From: CAYLJO01 sp964383905
Lineage (GTDB): Bacteria > Acidobacteriota > Blastocatellia > Pyrinomonadales > Pyrinomonadaceae
Length of the DNA stretch: 44,344 nucleotides
Reading direction: 5' to 3'
NCBI GenBank assembly: GCA_964383905.1
Contig: CAYLJO010000019.1
Coordinates: forward strand, 1 to 44,344
Shown: positions 33,895 to 42,602 of the stretch, in pieces
How the letters are laid out: every line of letters starts with the position of its first letter
Numbering within the stretch: position 1 is the first letter of the stretch
Translations under genes and position numbers: made by a program
Notes under the pieces: model-generated
The model's database searches: none
What the model saw: only the letters and a program-made list of their open reading frames with translations
Told to the model about the DNA's origin: nothing

Positions 33895-33949
33895 AGGGCT
33901 GATTAAGCGTTTGCAAGTGGGTATGGCCCATGCCCCCCCCAAGTGTAGG

Positions 33950-33968
33950 GGCAGGGCTCGTCCCTGCC
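33950..33968. repeat. GGCAGGG/CCCTGCC hairpin
   Basis: A perfect 7-bp stem with loop CTCGT, 56 bases after the carboxypeptidase stop, in a GTAGGGGCAGGGC-type context often seen as intergenic repeat. No T-run follows, so terminator function is doubtful. Confidence 0.4.
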
Positions 33969-34097
33969 TGCGTTTTCTGTCAATTGCAGCCTGCTATAGT
34001 TACACATCCGAACCACATCTGAAACCAAGGTCTATTCACTCGCGAGAGGTAAGCTGCCGGCAAGCCCCCTACAGTAAGGGGATAATTGCGTTCCGAT

Positions 34098-34742
34098 TTA
34101 GTTATCGCTCACAGGTGTGGTCATTAATGAACTGTCTTTAGTAGCTGTCGGCGTGCGAAATCGCTTGAGCAAATTCCAACCCAAGATAATAGCTGCGAAC
34201 AACCCCACGAAGACCCAGGCGAGGTCGCCGACCAGGTCGCTCAGCGCTTGCACGCGGTCGCTGAAGATCTCGCCCAGAATGACGTACAACACAACCCAGA
34301 GCAACTCGCCGGTGATGTCGAAGAGGAGAAAACGGGGCCAGGGATAACCTGTGACGCCGCTTGTAATGTTGATCGCCCCACCCAGCGGCGTGAGCAGCCA
34401 ACGCGTGAGAAAAACGATCAATCCGCCCCACCGTCGCAAACTCACTTCTGCCTGCTTGAGCCGGCCCGGGCCGCCCAGGAATTGGCTCAATCGTCGAGCC
34501 ACACGGCGCCCGCCCCAGCGCCCTATGCCATAACCAATGTTATCGCCCAGTATTGCCGCAGCGCTTGCCAGCCCCACGACCAGCCCCCAGTTCATATCAC
34601 CCAGCTGGACAAAAGACCCGGCTGCAATCAGCATCAGCGACACGGGAAGCGGGATGCCGATTGCGCCAATCAGTGTCACTCCAATGAGAACGGGTAGACC
34701 ATACAGCGATAACATGGCGAAGAGCTGGTCGCTGAGACTCAT
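34098..34742 (-). CDS. DedA-family membrane protein
   Basis: 214 residues. The DedA/VTT pattern is present: GAIGIPLPVSLMLIAAGSF (re-entrant loop region with Pro), AAILGDNIGYGIGRWGG, FLTRWLLTPLGGAINITSG and a final pair of helices. DedA proteins are inner-membrane transporters or flippases, several involved in undecaprenyl-phosphate recycling or membrane homeostasis. Its ATG overlaps the stop of the upstream gene by four bases (ATGA at 34739-34742), so the two are translationally coupled. Confidence 0.9.
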   Translation of the reverse strand: MSLSDQLFAMLSLYGLPVLIGVTLIGAIGIPLPVSLMLIAAGSFVQLGDMNWGLVVGLASAAAILGDNIGYGIGRWGGRRVARRLSQFLGGPGRLKQAEVSLRRWGGLIVFLTRWLLTPLGGAINITSGVTGYPWPRFLLFDITGELLWVVLYVILGEIFSDRVQALSDLVGDLAWVFVGLFAAIILGWNLLKRFRTPTATKDSSLMTTPVSDN

Positions 34743-35113
34743 GGCGATCCCCCGTGCTCCGGCGGTGGAAGAGGCGATGGCGGCGGGTATGGCGGGCGGG
34801 CGTGGATAATTGCATTCTGTAGCTCGGCGATCAGAGCATTAACAGGACGTCCCTGTTCTCGCGCGATCTCTTTGATTGGCCTTCTATCGTGTGGCCTGGG
34901 TGGCATCTGGATCGCCTGAAATAAAACATAAGGAGGCACACGATAAGAGTGCGCAATGTAGTAGACACTCATCCAGGGACGGATCGGTTCGTCCATCCGC
35001 GGATGCAAATGTCTGGCCTGGCGCACAACACGAAAAGCAAACAGGCCCGTCGTGGCGACAGCCAGAATGAATGCCGCTACCACCAACCATTGTCGCCATC
35101 CGTTTTGTCGCAT
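34739..35113 (-). CDS. Hypothetical membrane-anchored protein coupled to DedA
   Basis: 124 residues. One membrane helix (WLVVAAFILAVATTGLFAF) after a short basic start, then a soluble part (RPWMSVYYIAHSYRVPPYVLFQAI, KEIAREQGRPVNALIAELQNAI) and a Pro-rich tail. The soluble part looks like a small helical domain that could bind the DedA partner; this is inference. Its last four bases overlap the DedA start codon. Not recognised as a named family. Confidence 0.7.
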   Translation of the reverse strand: MRQNGWRQWLVVAAFILAVATTGLFAFRVVRQARHLHPRMDEPIRPWMSVYYIAHSYRVPPYVLFQAIQMPPRPHDRRPIKEIAREQGRPVNALIAELQNAIIHARPPYPPPSPLPPPEHGGSP

Positions 35114-35129
35114 CTATTTGAAAAAGAGA

Positions 35130-35200
35130 CTCACGCCAAAGCGCCAAGCCGCCCAGAGCCAACTGGCGCTTTTCCTGGCGTCTTTGCGCCTTGGCGTGAG
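35130..35200. repeat. Imperfect inverted repeat of CACGCCAA type
   Basis: The 19-base arms at 35130-35148 (CTCACGCCAAAGCGCCAAG) and 35182-35200 pair at 17 of 19 positions. This is a MITE-like or simple intergenic repeat with no open frame of its own. A shorter relative is at 31448. Confidence 0.7.
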
Positions 35201-35256
35201 ACATTTTGTTCCATTGTCAGGCCACCGATCAATGCCTGCCACCCGCCTGCTCAACT

Positions 35257-36048
35257 CTACCCGGTTTGGCTGCCCTTGGTTAATGCTTCCCTTTGATTCT
35301 GCAATTCCCACAACATTAGATGCTTCAGAAAAGCATGATGCGAGGCGAAGCGGGCAATGGTTAATCCCGCGAGACCGTCGCGAAAGCCACCCTTCAGAAT
35401 AAAACTGCGCACGAACGCCGCCGGCCCGGCCGCTGCGATCCGCACGGGCGACGTGCAGCGACCCCCTTCAAACATTTGACGGGCGGCGAGCGGCGCATAA
35501 CGCTCGCCGATCATCCGGTGATGGTGCGCGGCATCACGAACGCTATAGTGCAGGATGTCTCCTCTCAAAATCTCGACGCGCCCGCCTTTGACCATTTTAA
35601 CAGACTCGTGTATGTAGGCCCCCTCCCAACGCCCACACGATCTTCTGTAAAGCCGCAACTGGTAGTCGGGGTACCATCCGCCTCCGCGAATCCAGCGACC
35701 CATGTAGAAAGAGCGGCGCGCGATGCGGTAGCCCTCGGCAAGCTGTGCTTCATTGGTATAGAGCAGGTCTTCAATTGATGAGCGCAGCTCGCCCGAGACT
35801 CGCTCATCCGCGTCGAGACTGAAGATCCACTCATGAGCGGCTTCGTCCGCCGCAAACTGTTTCTGCGCAGCAAAGCCGGGCCAGGGGCGGGTTAAGACTC
35901 GAGCGCCGCACTCGCGGGCGATCTCACGCGTCGCATCGGTCGACTCCGAGTCAACCACCAGGATTTCGTTTGCCCATCCGACCGATTCGCACGCGGCGCG
36001 AATATTCTCCGCTTCGTTGAAGGTAATGATCGTGGCGGTAATTTTCAA
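35257..36048 (-). CDS. Family 2 glycosyltransferase (WaaE/KdtX-like)
   Basis: 263 residues from TTG 36048. A longer frame to 36228 is open, but its extra 60 codons translate a dispersed repeat (residues LTTEAQRTQRGHRG), so I reject that start. The GT-A fold begins KITATIITFNEAENI, with DSESTDATREIA and the metal-binding-like DADERVS. GGWYPDYQLRLYRR and HESVKM follow, as in WaaE/KdtX-type core glucosyltransferases of lipopolysaccharide. The sugar and acceptor are not known here. No other surface-polysaccharide genes are in the window. Confidence 0.88.
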   Translation of the reverse strand: MKITATIITFNEAENIRAACESVGWANEILVVDSESTDATREIARECGARVLTRPWPGFAAQKQFAADEAAHEWIFSLDADERVSGELRSSIEDLLYTNEAQLAEGYRIARRSFYMGRWIRGGGWYPDYQLRLYRRSCGRWEGAYIHESVKMVKGGRVEILRGDILHYSVRDAAHHHRMIGERYAPLAARQMFEGGRCTSPVRIAAAGPAAFVRSFILKGGFRDGLAGLTIARFASHHAFLKHLMLWELQNQREALTKGSQTG

Positions 36049-36087
36049 AACTTTGCGATGACCGAGCGAACAATTATAGCAGATGGC

Positions 36088-36174
36088 AATTGGGTGTAAC
36101 CCTCTGTGCCCCCTCTGTGTCCTCTGTGCCTCTGTGGTGAGGCTCTGCGTGACATCCATTCGCAACTTGCTATA
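36088..36174. repeat. Dispersed repeat, CTCTGTG family, copy overlapping old 5' end of the glycosyltransferase frame
   Basis: It runs from GCAATTGGGTGTAAC through several CCTCTGTG words to CTTGCTATAA. Both ends resemble those of the copy at 42814-42974 (GCAATTGGATGTCAC, CCGCTATAA), which suggests real element borders. Confidence 0.65.
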
Positions 36175-36275
36175 AAGACGGAAGAATACTAAAGCGCGAG
36201 CATAAAAGCGTGAGCGGCGAACCGTCAATATAAAATCGGTTGCGCCGCTCGTGTGTTCAGTAGAGGAACGACAGG

Positions 36276-38351
36276 TTAAGGGACGGTCGGAGTATCGACG
36301 ATCACGTTGTTGGCGCGCAAGGTGGTCGAGGTCGCGCGCTGTAGATCGGCAAGCGCCTTATTATAGTCGGTCTCGGCGCGCAGCTCTGTCTCGCGAGCAC
36401 TCGCCAATTCGTTCTCACGCTGGAAGAGAAGGAATGTGGTCGAGCGCCCGACCTCATAGAGCCGCTGTTCACCCTGCAGTTGCTGCTCCGCCGCCTGACG
36501 CTGCTCCGCCGCAGTGATCACGCGCCGCCGCGCCGTTTCGAGTGCTTGCGCGGCGTTACGCACGTCAACGACAACGGCCTCTTCTTGTAAGCGCATCGAC
36601 GCGTCGAGCTGTTCACGCGCGATGCGTGCGCCCGCTAGATTTGCTTTCGCCGTCCTGTTGCGGAAGGGGATCTGGATGTTGACCCCGACGACAATGTTTC
36701 GCGTACCGAAGCCAAACATATTGCGCAGTTCCTGCAGGTACCCGCCCTGCAGATTGTCAGGCACGCCGTTCGGCCCTACGGCAACTGAAGGGACAGTAAG
36801 CGGGCTCAACGGCTGCGGCAGTAAGCCCCGCACTATATTGATTTGATTCAGAAGAAATGCTGTGGCGCTTGTGTTGACCGCGTTTGGATCGGTAGAGATC
36901 AGTGGCAGACCACCTGTCACGGGTACCCCGACCCCCACGGGTGTTCCTGCCAGGCCGGTCGTCGAAAAAGTTGACTGGATATCAATGCGCGGCCGTGTCT
37001 GGTTCCTGAAAAACTTAATGTCTATGTCGTTGATGTCACGTTGAAGACGCAGGCGTGCAAGCTCAGGGCGGTTGGCGCGGGCCTCATTCATCGCATCGCT
37101 CAAATTCACGATGCTCCGATCAAATGTCGGCGAGTCCGTGGGCATAATCGCCTTCGTCCAATCGGGCGCGAGCGGATCACGGATGATCAGTTGCTTGAGA
37201 TTGTTCTCCGCGATTGAGACGGTCTGCGCGGCGATCAGCAGATTAGATTCTCGGGTTGAGAGCTCCGTCTGCACCTGGGCGCGCTCGAGCGGCGCGACGG
37301 CCCCGACGGCGATCTGCGCTTCGACCCGGCGGAAGTTTTCGCGCGTTAAGTTGAGGTTGGCAATCTGGACATCCTCGTCGCGCAGGGCGAAGGCAAGGTC
37401 CCAGTACGCACGCTGGACATTCGTGATCACCTCAATCGTCCGGCGGCGGAAATCCGCGTCCGACTGCTCGACGCGCTTGCGCTGAACGCGTATGTCGTGC
37501 CGGTTGCGATCAATGGAGCGGTCGCGCAGGAGCGGCTGCGTGAATGTCACGCCGAAGCTGCCTGAATAAACCGGATTGAGCACGTTGGCGGTTGAATTGG
37601 TCGTTCGCCGGTTATTGTTAAAGAAGAACTGGTAGTTTCCACCGCCCGTCTGAAAGTATTTGTTAACGTTGGCGTTGGTGGTGATATCAGTCTGCGAGAC
37701 GGTGCCGGATGTACTGGCACCGGCAAACCTGCTTTGCTGGGCCTGAACGATATTGCTGAACTGCGGGTTGAGATTAATGATCGGATCGTAGACTCCCAGG
37801 AGCGAGCGCAGAGTGGTCTCGGCGATGCGCACATCGTCGCGTGCCACCTCAATATCGTTATTGTTCTCGAGCGCGCGTCGAATGGCATCTTTGAGAGACA
37901 ACGAGAGCGTCTCGCTGGTCACACCGAGCCGGGTTAGGTCCGGCAACGGCGGAACGGGACGCGGCTTAGTGGTCTGAGTCATCGACGTATCCTGTCCCGG
38001 CACTGGTGTCACCCCGAGCGGATTAGCCGTCGTCGGAGGTGTTACCGGAGTCTGCGAGGGATTGATCCCGGGCGTCTGGGACGGATTTTGGGGGGTGACG
38101 GTAGCGCCCGGCGGCGCTTGCGGCGAAGGACGCAGGACGCCGGGAGGGGCCGTCGGGTCTTGCGTAACGGGGCGTGCCGCGTCGGGTAAAGGCTGGTTCC
38201 GCTCGGTGCCGGGCGGGCGCGTCGCATCCTGCTGCGAAGGACTTGTCGGCGGGGGGGTCTGCGCCACAGCCGTGGACACCGCGCCCCAGCAAAGAGCGAC
38301 AAGCAAAAGTGTAAGAACCTGATAGATGCGGCGAACAGTATCAATAGCCAT
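36276..38351 (-). CDS. TolC-family outer-membrane efflux protein
   Basis: 691 residues from ATG 38351 (AAGGAG 11 bases upstream); an ATG-like start at 38399 would add 16. A signal peptide ends AVAQT. About 110 residues of Pro/Gln/Thr-rich linker follow, longer than usual. The TolC fold then has two OEP repeats: LSLSLKDAIRRALENNNDIEVARDD with VITNVQRAYWDLAFAL, and AMNEARANRPELARLRLQ with VVVDVRNAAQALETARRRV and RLYEVGRSTTFLLFQRENEL. It would form the outer-membrane and periplasmic channel of an efflux or type I system. No permease or adaptor is adjacent, so it may serve the pump at 10675-15384. Confidence 0.92.
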   Translation of the reverse strand: MAIDTVRRIYQVLTLLLVALCWGAVSTAVAQTPPPTSPSQQDATRPPGTERNQPLPDAARPVTQDPTAPPGVLRPSPQAPPGATVTPQNPSQTPGINPSQTPVTPPTTANPLGVTPVPGQDTSMTQTTKPRPVPPLPDLTRLGVTSETLSLSLKDAIRRALENNNDIEVARDDVRIAETTLRSLLGVYDPIINLNPQFSNIVQAQQSRFAGASTSGTVSQTDITTNANVNKYFQTGGGNYQFFFNNNRRTTNSTANVLNPVYSGSFGVTFTQPLLRDRSIDRNRHDIRVQRKRVEQSDADFRRRTIEVITNVQRAYWDLAFALRDEDVQIANLNLTRENFRRVEAQIAVGAVAPLERAQVQTELSTRESNLLIAAQTVSIAENNLKQLIIRDPLAPDWTKAIMPTDSPTFDRSIVNLSDAMNEARANRPELARLRLQRDINDIDIKFFRNQTRPRIDIQSTFSTTGLAGTPVGVGVPVTGGLPLISTDPNAVNTSATAFLLNQINIVRGLLPQPLSPLTVPSVAVGPNGVPDNLQGGYLQELRNMFGFGTRNIVVGVNIQIPFRNRTAKANLAGARIAREQLDASMRLQEEAVVVDVRNAAQALETARRRVITAAEQRQAAEQQLQGEQRLYEVGRSTTFLLFQRENELASARETELRAETDYNKALADLQRATSTTLRANNVIVDTPTVP

Positions 38352-38496
38352 TAAATCGAGAACTCCTTGAGCAATACTTGAAAAAGTGCGGCCGGACACG
38401 AAAACTCTGTTTTAGCAAGACCTCAGGCGCTATGTCAAAGCGTACTACGATGCGCTCGCGCCCGCGGTTTCAAAATCATGCATGAAATGGCCCGGC

Positions 38497-38525
38497 TTGA
38501 CAGTCAAGGCGGGCGCGCATAATCT
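38497..38525 (+). promoter_or_regulatory. Near-consensus promoter of the glycolytic operon
   Basis: TTGACA (38497-38502), a 17-base spacer, then TAATCT (38520-38525). A run TTGCTTTTTC follows. It lies 152 bases before gapA, leaving a leader of about 145 bases with no open frame of note. Best promoter match I noticed in the window. Confidence 0.7.
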
Positions 38526-38676
38526 TGCTTTTTCTTTATATATCAGCACGTTTACCCCAATAATATCTGAGGGCATGCGCCTCGGACAACTGCGCCGGAT
38601 GTGGGGGTGCGGTTCACAGACCGGGGCTCGAACGTTAACTTCTCAAACACGCAAGGCGAGGGAGGCCTTTAACAAA

Positions 38677-39684
38677 ATGGCAGTGAAAGTTGGCATCAAC
38701 GGTTTCGGACGGATCGGTCGCAATGTTCTGCGCGCATCGCTCGGTGACCCCGAAATAGATTACGTCGCCGTTAATGATCTCACGGATACCAGGACGCTCG
38801 CACACCTGCTCAAATACGACTCCGTGCTGGGGAACCTCGATCATGAGATTTCGGCCACCGAGAACGGCATCAAGGTTGACGGTCATGAGTTTCGCGTCTT
38901 CTCCGAGAAAGATCCGTCGGCGATTGACTGGGCGTCCGTCGGGGCGCAAATCGTCATCGAATCCACCGGGCGCTTCACCAAAGCCGAAGACGCGAAGAAA
39001 CATCTGCGCGGCCCGGTCAGGAAGGTGATCATTTCCGCCCCCGCCAAGAATGAAGACATTACAATTGTGCTCGGCGTCAACGAGGAAAGATACGATCCGC
39101 GCGAGCACAACATCATTTCTAACGCCTCCTGCACGACCAATTGTCTGGCGCCCGTCGCCAAAGTGATCCACGAAAATTTCGGCATCCGGTTGGCCCAGAT
39201 GACGACGATTCACTCCTACACTAATGACCAGCAGTTGCTCGATCTGCCGCACAAGGACCTGCGACGGGCACGCGCCGCCGCGCTCTCCATGATCCCCACC
39301 TCCACCGGCGCCGCTAAAGCTGTTGCACTTGTCATGCCAGAGCTCAAGGGTAAGTTTGACGGCATCAGCGTGCGCGTGCCGACGCCCAATGTTTCGCTCG
39401 TCGATGTGGTCATAGAGGTCGAAAAAGAGACGACCACCGAAGGCGTCAACAAAGCCTTGAAAGATGCGGCCAATGAGGAGTTGCGCGGCATCCTCGCGTT
39501 CTCGGAAGAGCCTTTGGTCTCTGTCGATTACCGCAAGAACCCTAATTCGTCCATCGTCGATGCCGAATACACTAAGGTGATTGGCGGCACTATGGTGAAG
39601 GTGCTCTCATGGTACGACAACGAGTGGGGCTACTCTTGCCGCGTGCGTGACCTGGTTAAGTACATCGCCCAGAAAGGACTTTAG
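38677..39684 (+). CDS. gapA: Glyceraldehyde-3-phosphate dehydrogenase, type I
   Basis: 335 residues from ATG 38677 (GGAGG 11-12 bases upstream); the open frame further upstream has no GAPDH homology. It oxidises glyceraldehyde-3-phosphate with NAD and phosphate to 1,3-bisphosphoglycerate in glycolysis. Marks: KVGINGFGRIGR (nucleotide-binding loop), SNASCTTNCLAP with catalytic Cys152, TTIHSYTNDQQ with His179, and WYDNEWGYSCR near the end. First gene of gapA-pgk-tpiA-secG. The Asp at VNDLTD, as in NAD-specific forms, suggests NAD use. Confidence 0.97.
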   Translation: MAVKVGINGFGRIGRNVLRASLGDPEIDYVAVNDLTDTRTLAHLLKYDSVLGNLDHEISATENGIKVDGHEFRVFSEKDPSAIDWASVGAQIVIESTGRFTKAEDAKKHLRGPVRKVIISAPAKNEDITIVLGVNEERYDPREHNIISNASCTTNCLAPVAKVIHENFGIRLAQMTTIHSYTNDQQLLDLPHKDLRRARAAALSMIPTSTGAAKAVALVMPELKGKFDGISVRVPTPNVSLVDVVIEVEKETTTEGVNKALKDAANEELRGILAFSEEPLVSVDYRKNPNSSIVDAEYTKVIGGTMVKVLSWYDNEWGYSCRVRDLVKYIAQKGL

Positions 39685-39775
39685 GCGCGACGTGGCGCCC
39701 TTGCTGTTCTGATTTTGAGACCGAAATTTCCCGAAAATGGGATTTTTCAGCTCTCAAATCGTAAACTATTGATCT

Positions 39776-40984
39776 ATGGACAAACTTTCGATCAAAGACC
39801 TTGATTTGCAGGGGAAGCGTCTCTTTATTCGCGTCGACTTCAACGTGCCGGTTAAGGAAGGCAAGGTTGAAGACGACACACGCATTCGTGCTGCGCTCCC
39901 GACGATTCAGTATGCCATCGATCACGGCGCGCGCGTAATCCTAGCCTCTCATTTAGGCCGGCCTAAAGGCGAGCGCGTCGAAAAGTATAGCCTGCGCCCA
40001 ATCGCCGCTCACCTATCGAAGCTCCTCGGCAAGCCTGTCGCATTTGCCGAGGATTGCGTAGGTGAAGCGGCTAAAGCGAAAGTCGCGGCGCTCAAGGACG
40101 GCGATGTCTTGCTGCTGGAGAACCTTCGGTTTCATCCCGAGGAGGAGAAGAACGACGACGCATTCGCACGGCAGCTCGCAGACCTCTGTGATCTTTACGT
40201 CAACGACGCGTTCGGCGCGGCCCACCGCGCGCACGCCTCGATAGTCGGAATTACCAGGTACGTCAGGAAGGCTGCCGCCGGTCTGTTGATGGCAAAAGAG
40301 CTGGACTACCTGGGTCGCGTGATCAACAACCCCGAGCACCCGTTCGTCGCGATTCTCGCCGGCGCGAAAGTTTCCGACAAGATCGCCGTCATCCATGCGC
40401 TCATCGACCGTCATGTCGACAAGCTGCTGATCGGCGGCGCGATGGCCTACACATTCTTTAAGGCAGAAGGTTTCACGGTCGGCAAGTCATTAGTCGAGAA
40501 TAATAGGCTTGATACGGCGCGTGAGATCAAAGAGCGTGCGGCCGGTGCCGGCGTCGAGCTGCTGCTTCCGACAGACCATCAGGTGGTTGACAGCTACGAG
40601 CCCGTCAAGGGTCAAAAACCTGTTAGTAAAACCATCCCCATCGAGTTCACCAACGCGGGACAGGTCGGATTAGACATCGGTGTTGAGACGGTTGCGATAT
40701 TCTCCAACGCGATCAAGGACGCGAAGACGATCATCTGGAATGGGCCAATGGGTGTTTTCGAAGAAAAGCCTTTCGACGAGGGGACTGTCGGGATCGCGCG
40801 GGCGGTCGCCGAGGCGGCCGACCGGGGGGCGACGGTGATCGTCGGCGGCGGCGATTCGGTCGCGGCAATTATGCGGGCGGGCGTTGCCGACCGCATCACA
40901 CACATTTCGACCGGTGGCGGCGCAACGCTCGAATTTCTCGCCGGCGACGTGCTCCCCGGCGTCGCCGCCCTCAATGATAAATAG
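39776..40984 (+). CDS. pgk: Phosphoglycerate kinase
   Basis: 402 residues, usual length. It transfers phosphate from 1,3-bisphosphoglycerate to ADP. Marks: RLFIRVDFNVPVKEGK near the start, HLGRPKG, LRFHPEEEKND, YVNDAFGAAHRAHAS, ILAGAKVSDKI, GPMGVFE and GGGDSVAAI (ATP site). It follows gapA by 91 bases, which include a small GGCGC/GCGCC hairpin and a TCCC/GGGA hairpin followed by TTTTT near 39725-39750; this could act as an attenuator between the genes. Confidence 0.97.
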   Translation: MDKLSIKDLDLQGKRLFIRVDFNVPVKEGKVEDDTRIRAALPTIQYAIDHGARVILASHLGRPKGERVEKYSLRPIAAHLSKLLGKPVAFAEDCVGEAAKAKVAALKDGDVLLLENLRFHPEEEKNDDAFARQLADLCDLYVNDAFGAAHRAHASIVGITRYVRKAAAGLLMAKELDYLGRVINNPEHPFVAILAGAKVSDKIAVIHALIDRHVDKLLIGGAMAYTFFKAEGFTVGKSLVENNRLDTAREIKERAAGAGVELLLPTDHQVVDSYEPVKGQKPVSKTIPIEFTNAGQVGLDIGVETVAIFSNAIKDAKTIIWNGPMGVFEEKPFDEGTVGIARAVAEAADRGATVIVGGGDSVAAIMRAGVADRITHISTGGGATLEFLAGDVLPGVAALNDK

Positions 40985-40993
40985 GTCTAAAGG

Positions 40994-41052
40994 GTCTGGA
41001 GTCTAGAAAGTCTGGAGTCAAAACCCACCTTCGGACTCTCTAGACTCCAGAC
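40994..41052. repeat. Large hairpin between pgk and tpiA
   Basis: GTCTGGAGTCTAGA (40994-41007) is the exact complement of TCTAGACTCCAGAC (41039-41052), and the stem extends by up to four further pairs outward. A third copy of the word (AAGTCTGGAGTC) lies inside the loop at about 41009-41018. It ends nine bases before the tpiA start. Confidence 0.85.
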
Positions 41053-41060
41053 TCTTGAAT

Positions 41061-41819
41061 ATGCGTAAGCCTGTCATTGCCGGAAACTGGAAGATGTACA
41101 AGACGATCGCGGAGTCGGTCGCGACCGCGCTCGCCTTGAAACCTCTTGTCGCCAACTCAAACCATTGCGAGGTAGTGATCGCCCCGGTCTTTACCGCTAT
41201 TAAAACGGTGGCGGACCGGATCGAAGGATCGAACATCCGTGTGGCGGGGCAAGACTGTGCGCCGGAGGCGGGGGAGGGCGCACATACCGGCGAGGTCGCA
41301 GCATTCATGCTGCGCGATGCCGGCGCATTTCATGTGATCGTGGGCCATTCCGAACGGCGCCAGTACTATTCCGAAAGCGACTTGCTGATCAATCGTAAGA
41401 CCCGGGCGGCGCTCGTCTCCGGCCTGACCGTCATCATGTGCGTGGGAGAAACGTTGACGCAACGGGACCAGGGCATTGCCGAGCAGGTGGTGAAGGGCCA
41501 GTTACAGGGCGGACTTGATGGGTTGACAGCCACAGACCTCGCTCGTATGATAATTGCTTACGAGCCTGTCTGGGCGATTGGCACAGGACGTACTGCGACG
41601 CCGGAGCAAGCGCAAGAAATGCACGCGTTTGTCCGGCGCGTTTTCACGGAAAAGTATTCGCCGGAAGCCGCCCGATCAATGCGCATTCTTTACGGCGGTT
41701 CGGTCAAGCCGGATAATATCGCCGGTCTGATGTCACAGGCGGACATTGACGGAGCGCTCGTCGGCGGCGCCAGCCTCAAGGCGGAAAGCTTCGCGCAGAT
41801 TGTGAATTACAACCGGTAG
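41061..41819 (+). CDS. tpiA: Triosephosphate isomerase
   Basis: 252 residues from ATG 41061; a TTG at 41055 is also in frame. It interconverts dihydroxyacetone phosphate and glyceraldehyde-3-phosphate. Marks: AGNWKMYK (catalytic Lys), VIVGHSERR (His), AYEPVWAIGTG (catalytic Glu), LYGGSVKPDN (phosphate-binding loop) and GALVGGASL. It lacks a clear Shine-Dalgarno site: the place where one should be is taken by the hairpin at 40994-41052. Third gene of the glycolytic operon. Confidence 0.97.
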   Translation: MRKPVIAGNWKMYKTIAESVATALALKPLVANSNHCEVVIAPVFTAIKTVADRIEGSNIRVAGQDCAPEAGEGAHTGEVAAFMLRDAGAFHVIVGHSERRQYYSESDLLINRKTRAALVSGLTVIMCVGETLTQRDQGIAEQVVKGQLQGGLDGLTATDLARMIIAYEPVWAIGTGRTATPEQAQEMHAFVRRVFTEKYSPEAARSMRILYGGSVKPDNIAGLMSQADIDGALVGGASLKAESFAQIVNYNR

Positions 41820-41830
41820 AGGATAGAAAA

Positions 41831-42280
41831 TTGTTGATCTACATCTTATACGGCCTGTTCGTCCTGACGTGCATTGTGCTCGTCATCGCGGTACTCTTGC
41901 AACCGGGCAAAGCTGATGCCGGCGCGCTCTTTTCCAGCAGCGTCTCAAGCACCGCCTTCGGGCCTCGCGGCACGCAGACTATCCTCGCTAAGATTACTAT
42001 CGGCGCGGCTGCCGTCTTCATGCTCATCGCGCTGACGCTTTCACTGCCTGCAATTACGGGGACGCGCTCTGTTCTGCAGTCCCAAACGGAAGAGACGCAG
42101 CCGTCGCCGCAGCCTTCGCCCGCCGCGTCCGCGGTGCCATCAGGTTCTACCGCGCCGGCACAGGAAGGGACGGGCGGCGCGGCCCCGGCGACCAATACGA
42201 ACGCGAATGCGCCCGCTTCGGCGACTGCAACGCCCGCCGCCAGCCCCCAGGGTCAGGCGTCGCCGCCGGCGCAGAAGTAA
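41831..42280 (+). CDS. secG: Preprotein translocase subunit SecG
   Basis: 149 residues from TTG 41831 with AGAGGA upstream, 11 bases after tpiA. Two membrane helices (IYILYGLFVLTCIVLVIAVLLQ and ILAKITIGAAAVFMLIALTLS) enclose the conserved cytosolic loop with GALFSSSVSSTAFGPRGT. SecG is the auxiliary subunit of the SecYEG channel. The C-terminal 65 residues are a Pro/Ala/Gln-rich tail, longer than in E. coli SecG (110 residues in all). The tpiA-secG order is common in bacteria. Confidence 0.93.
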   Translation: MLIYILYGLFVLTCIVLVIAVLLQPGKADAGALFSSSVSSTAFGPRGTQTILAKITIGAAAVFMLIALTLSLPAITGTRSVLQSQTEETQPSPQPSPAASAVPSGSTAPAQEGTGGAAPATNTNANAPASATATPAASPQGQASPPAQK

Positions 42281-42402
42281 CCCGAAGCGGCGGTTGACGG
42301 GTGCGGTCTCTTCTGCAATCGAAGAGATATTTATTATCGGCAAAAACGAGAGCAAATTAGCCTTAAAGGGGAAATGGCTTCCGGTTGAAGCCATCCGAGA
42401 TG

Positions 42403-42487
<85 letters not shown>

Positions 42488-42554
42488 AAAAATGAGAATG
42501 CAGGTCGTGTGAGGTAATTCGTGCGGGTCGGTTCCCCCTATAGCGCCAGAGTTC

Positions 42555-42597
42555 AATGCGGCGTATCCCCGAATAGCGGATGCGCCGCATTCTTATT
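42555..42597 (+). terminator. Intrinsic terminator downstream of tRNA-Leu
   Basis: AATGCGGCG (42555-42563) pairs with CGCCGCATT (42583-42591), extended inward by five pairs including one wobble, with a 9-base loop and a TTCTTATT tail. It may also stop the minus-strand fragment beyond it. Confidence 0.8.
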
Positions 42598-42602
42598 AGC
42601 CC

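Noticed and set aside
40994..41052. The pgk-tpiA hairpin as an intrinsic terminator
   Set aside because: No T-run follows and it would separate tpiA and secG from their promoter; it fits a repeat or processing site better.
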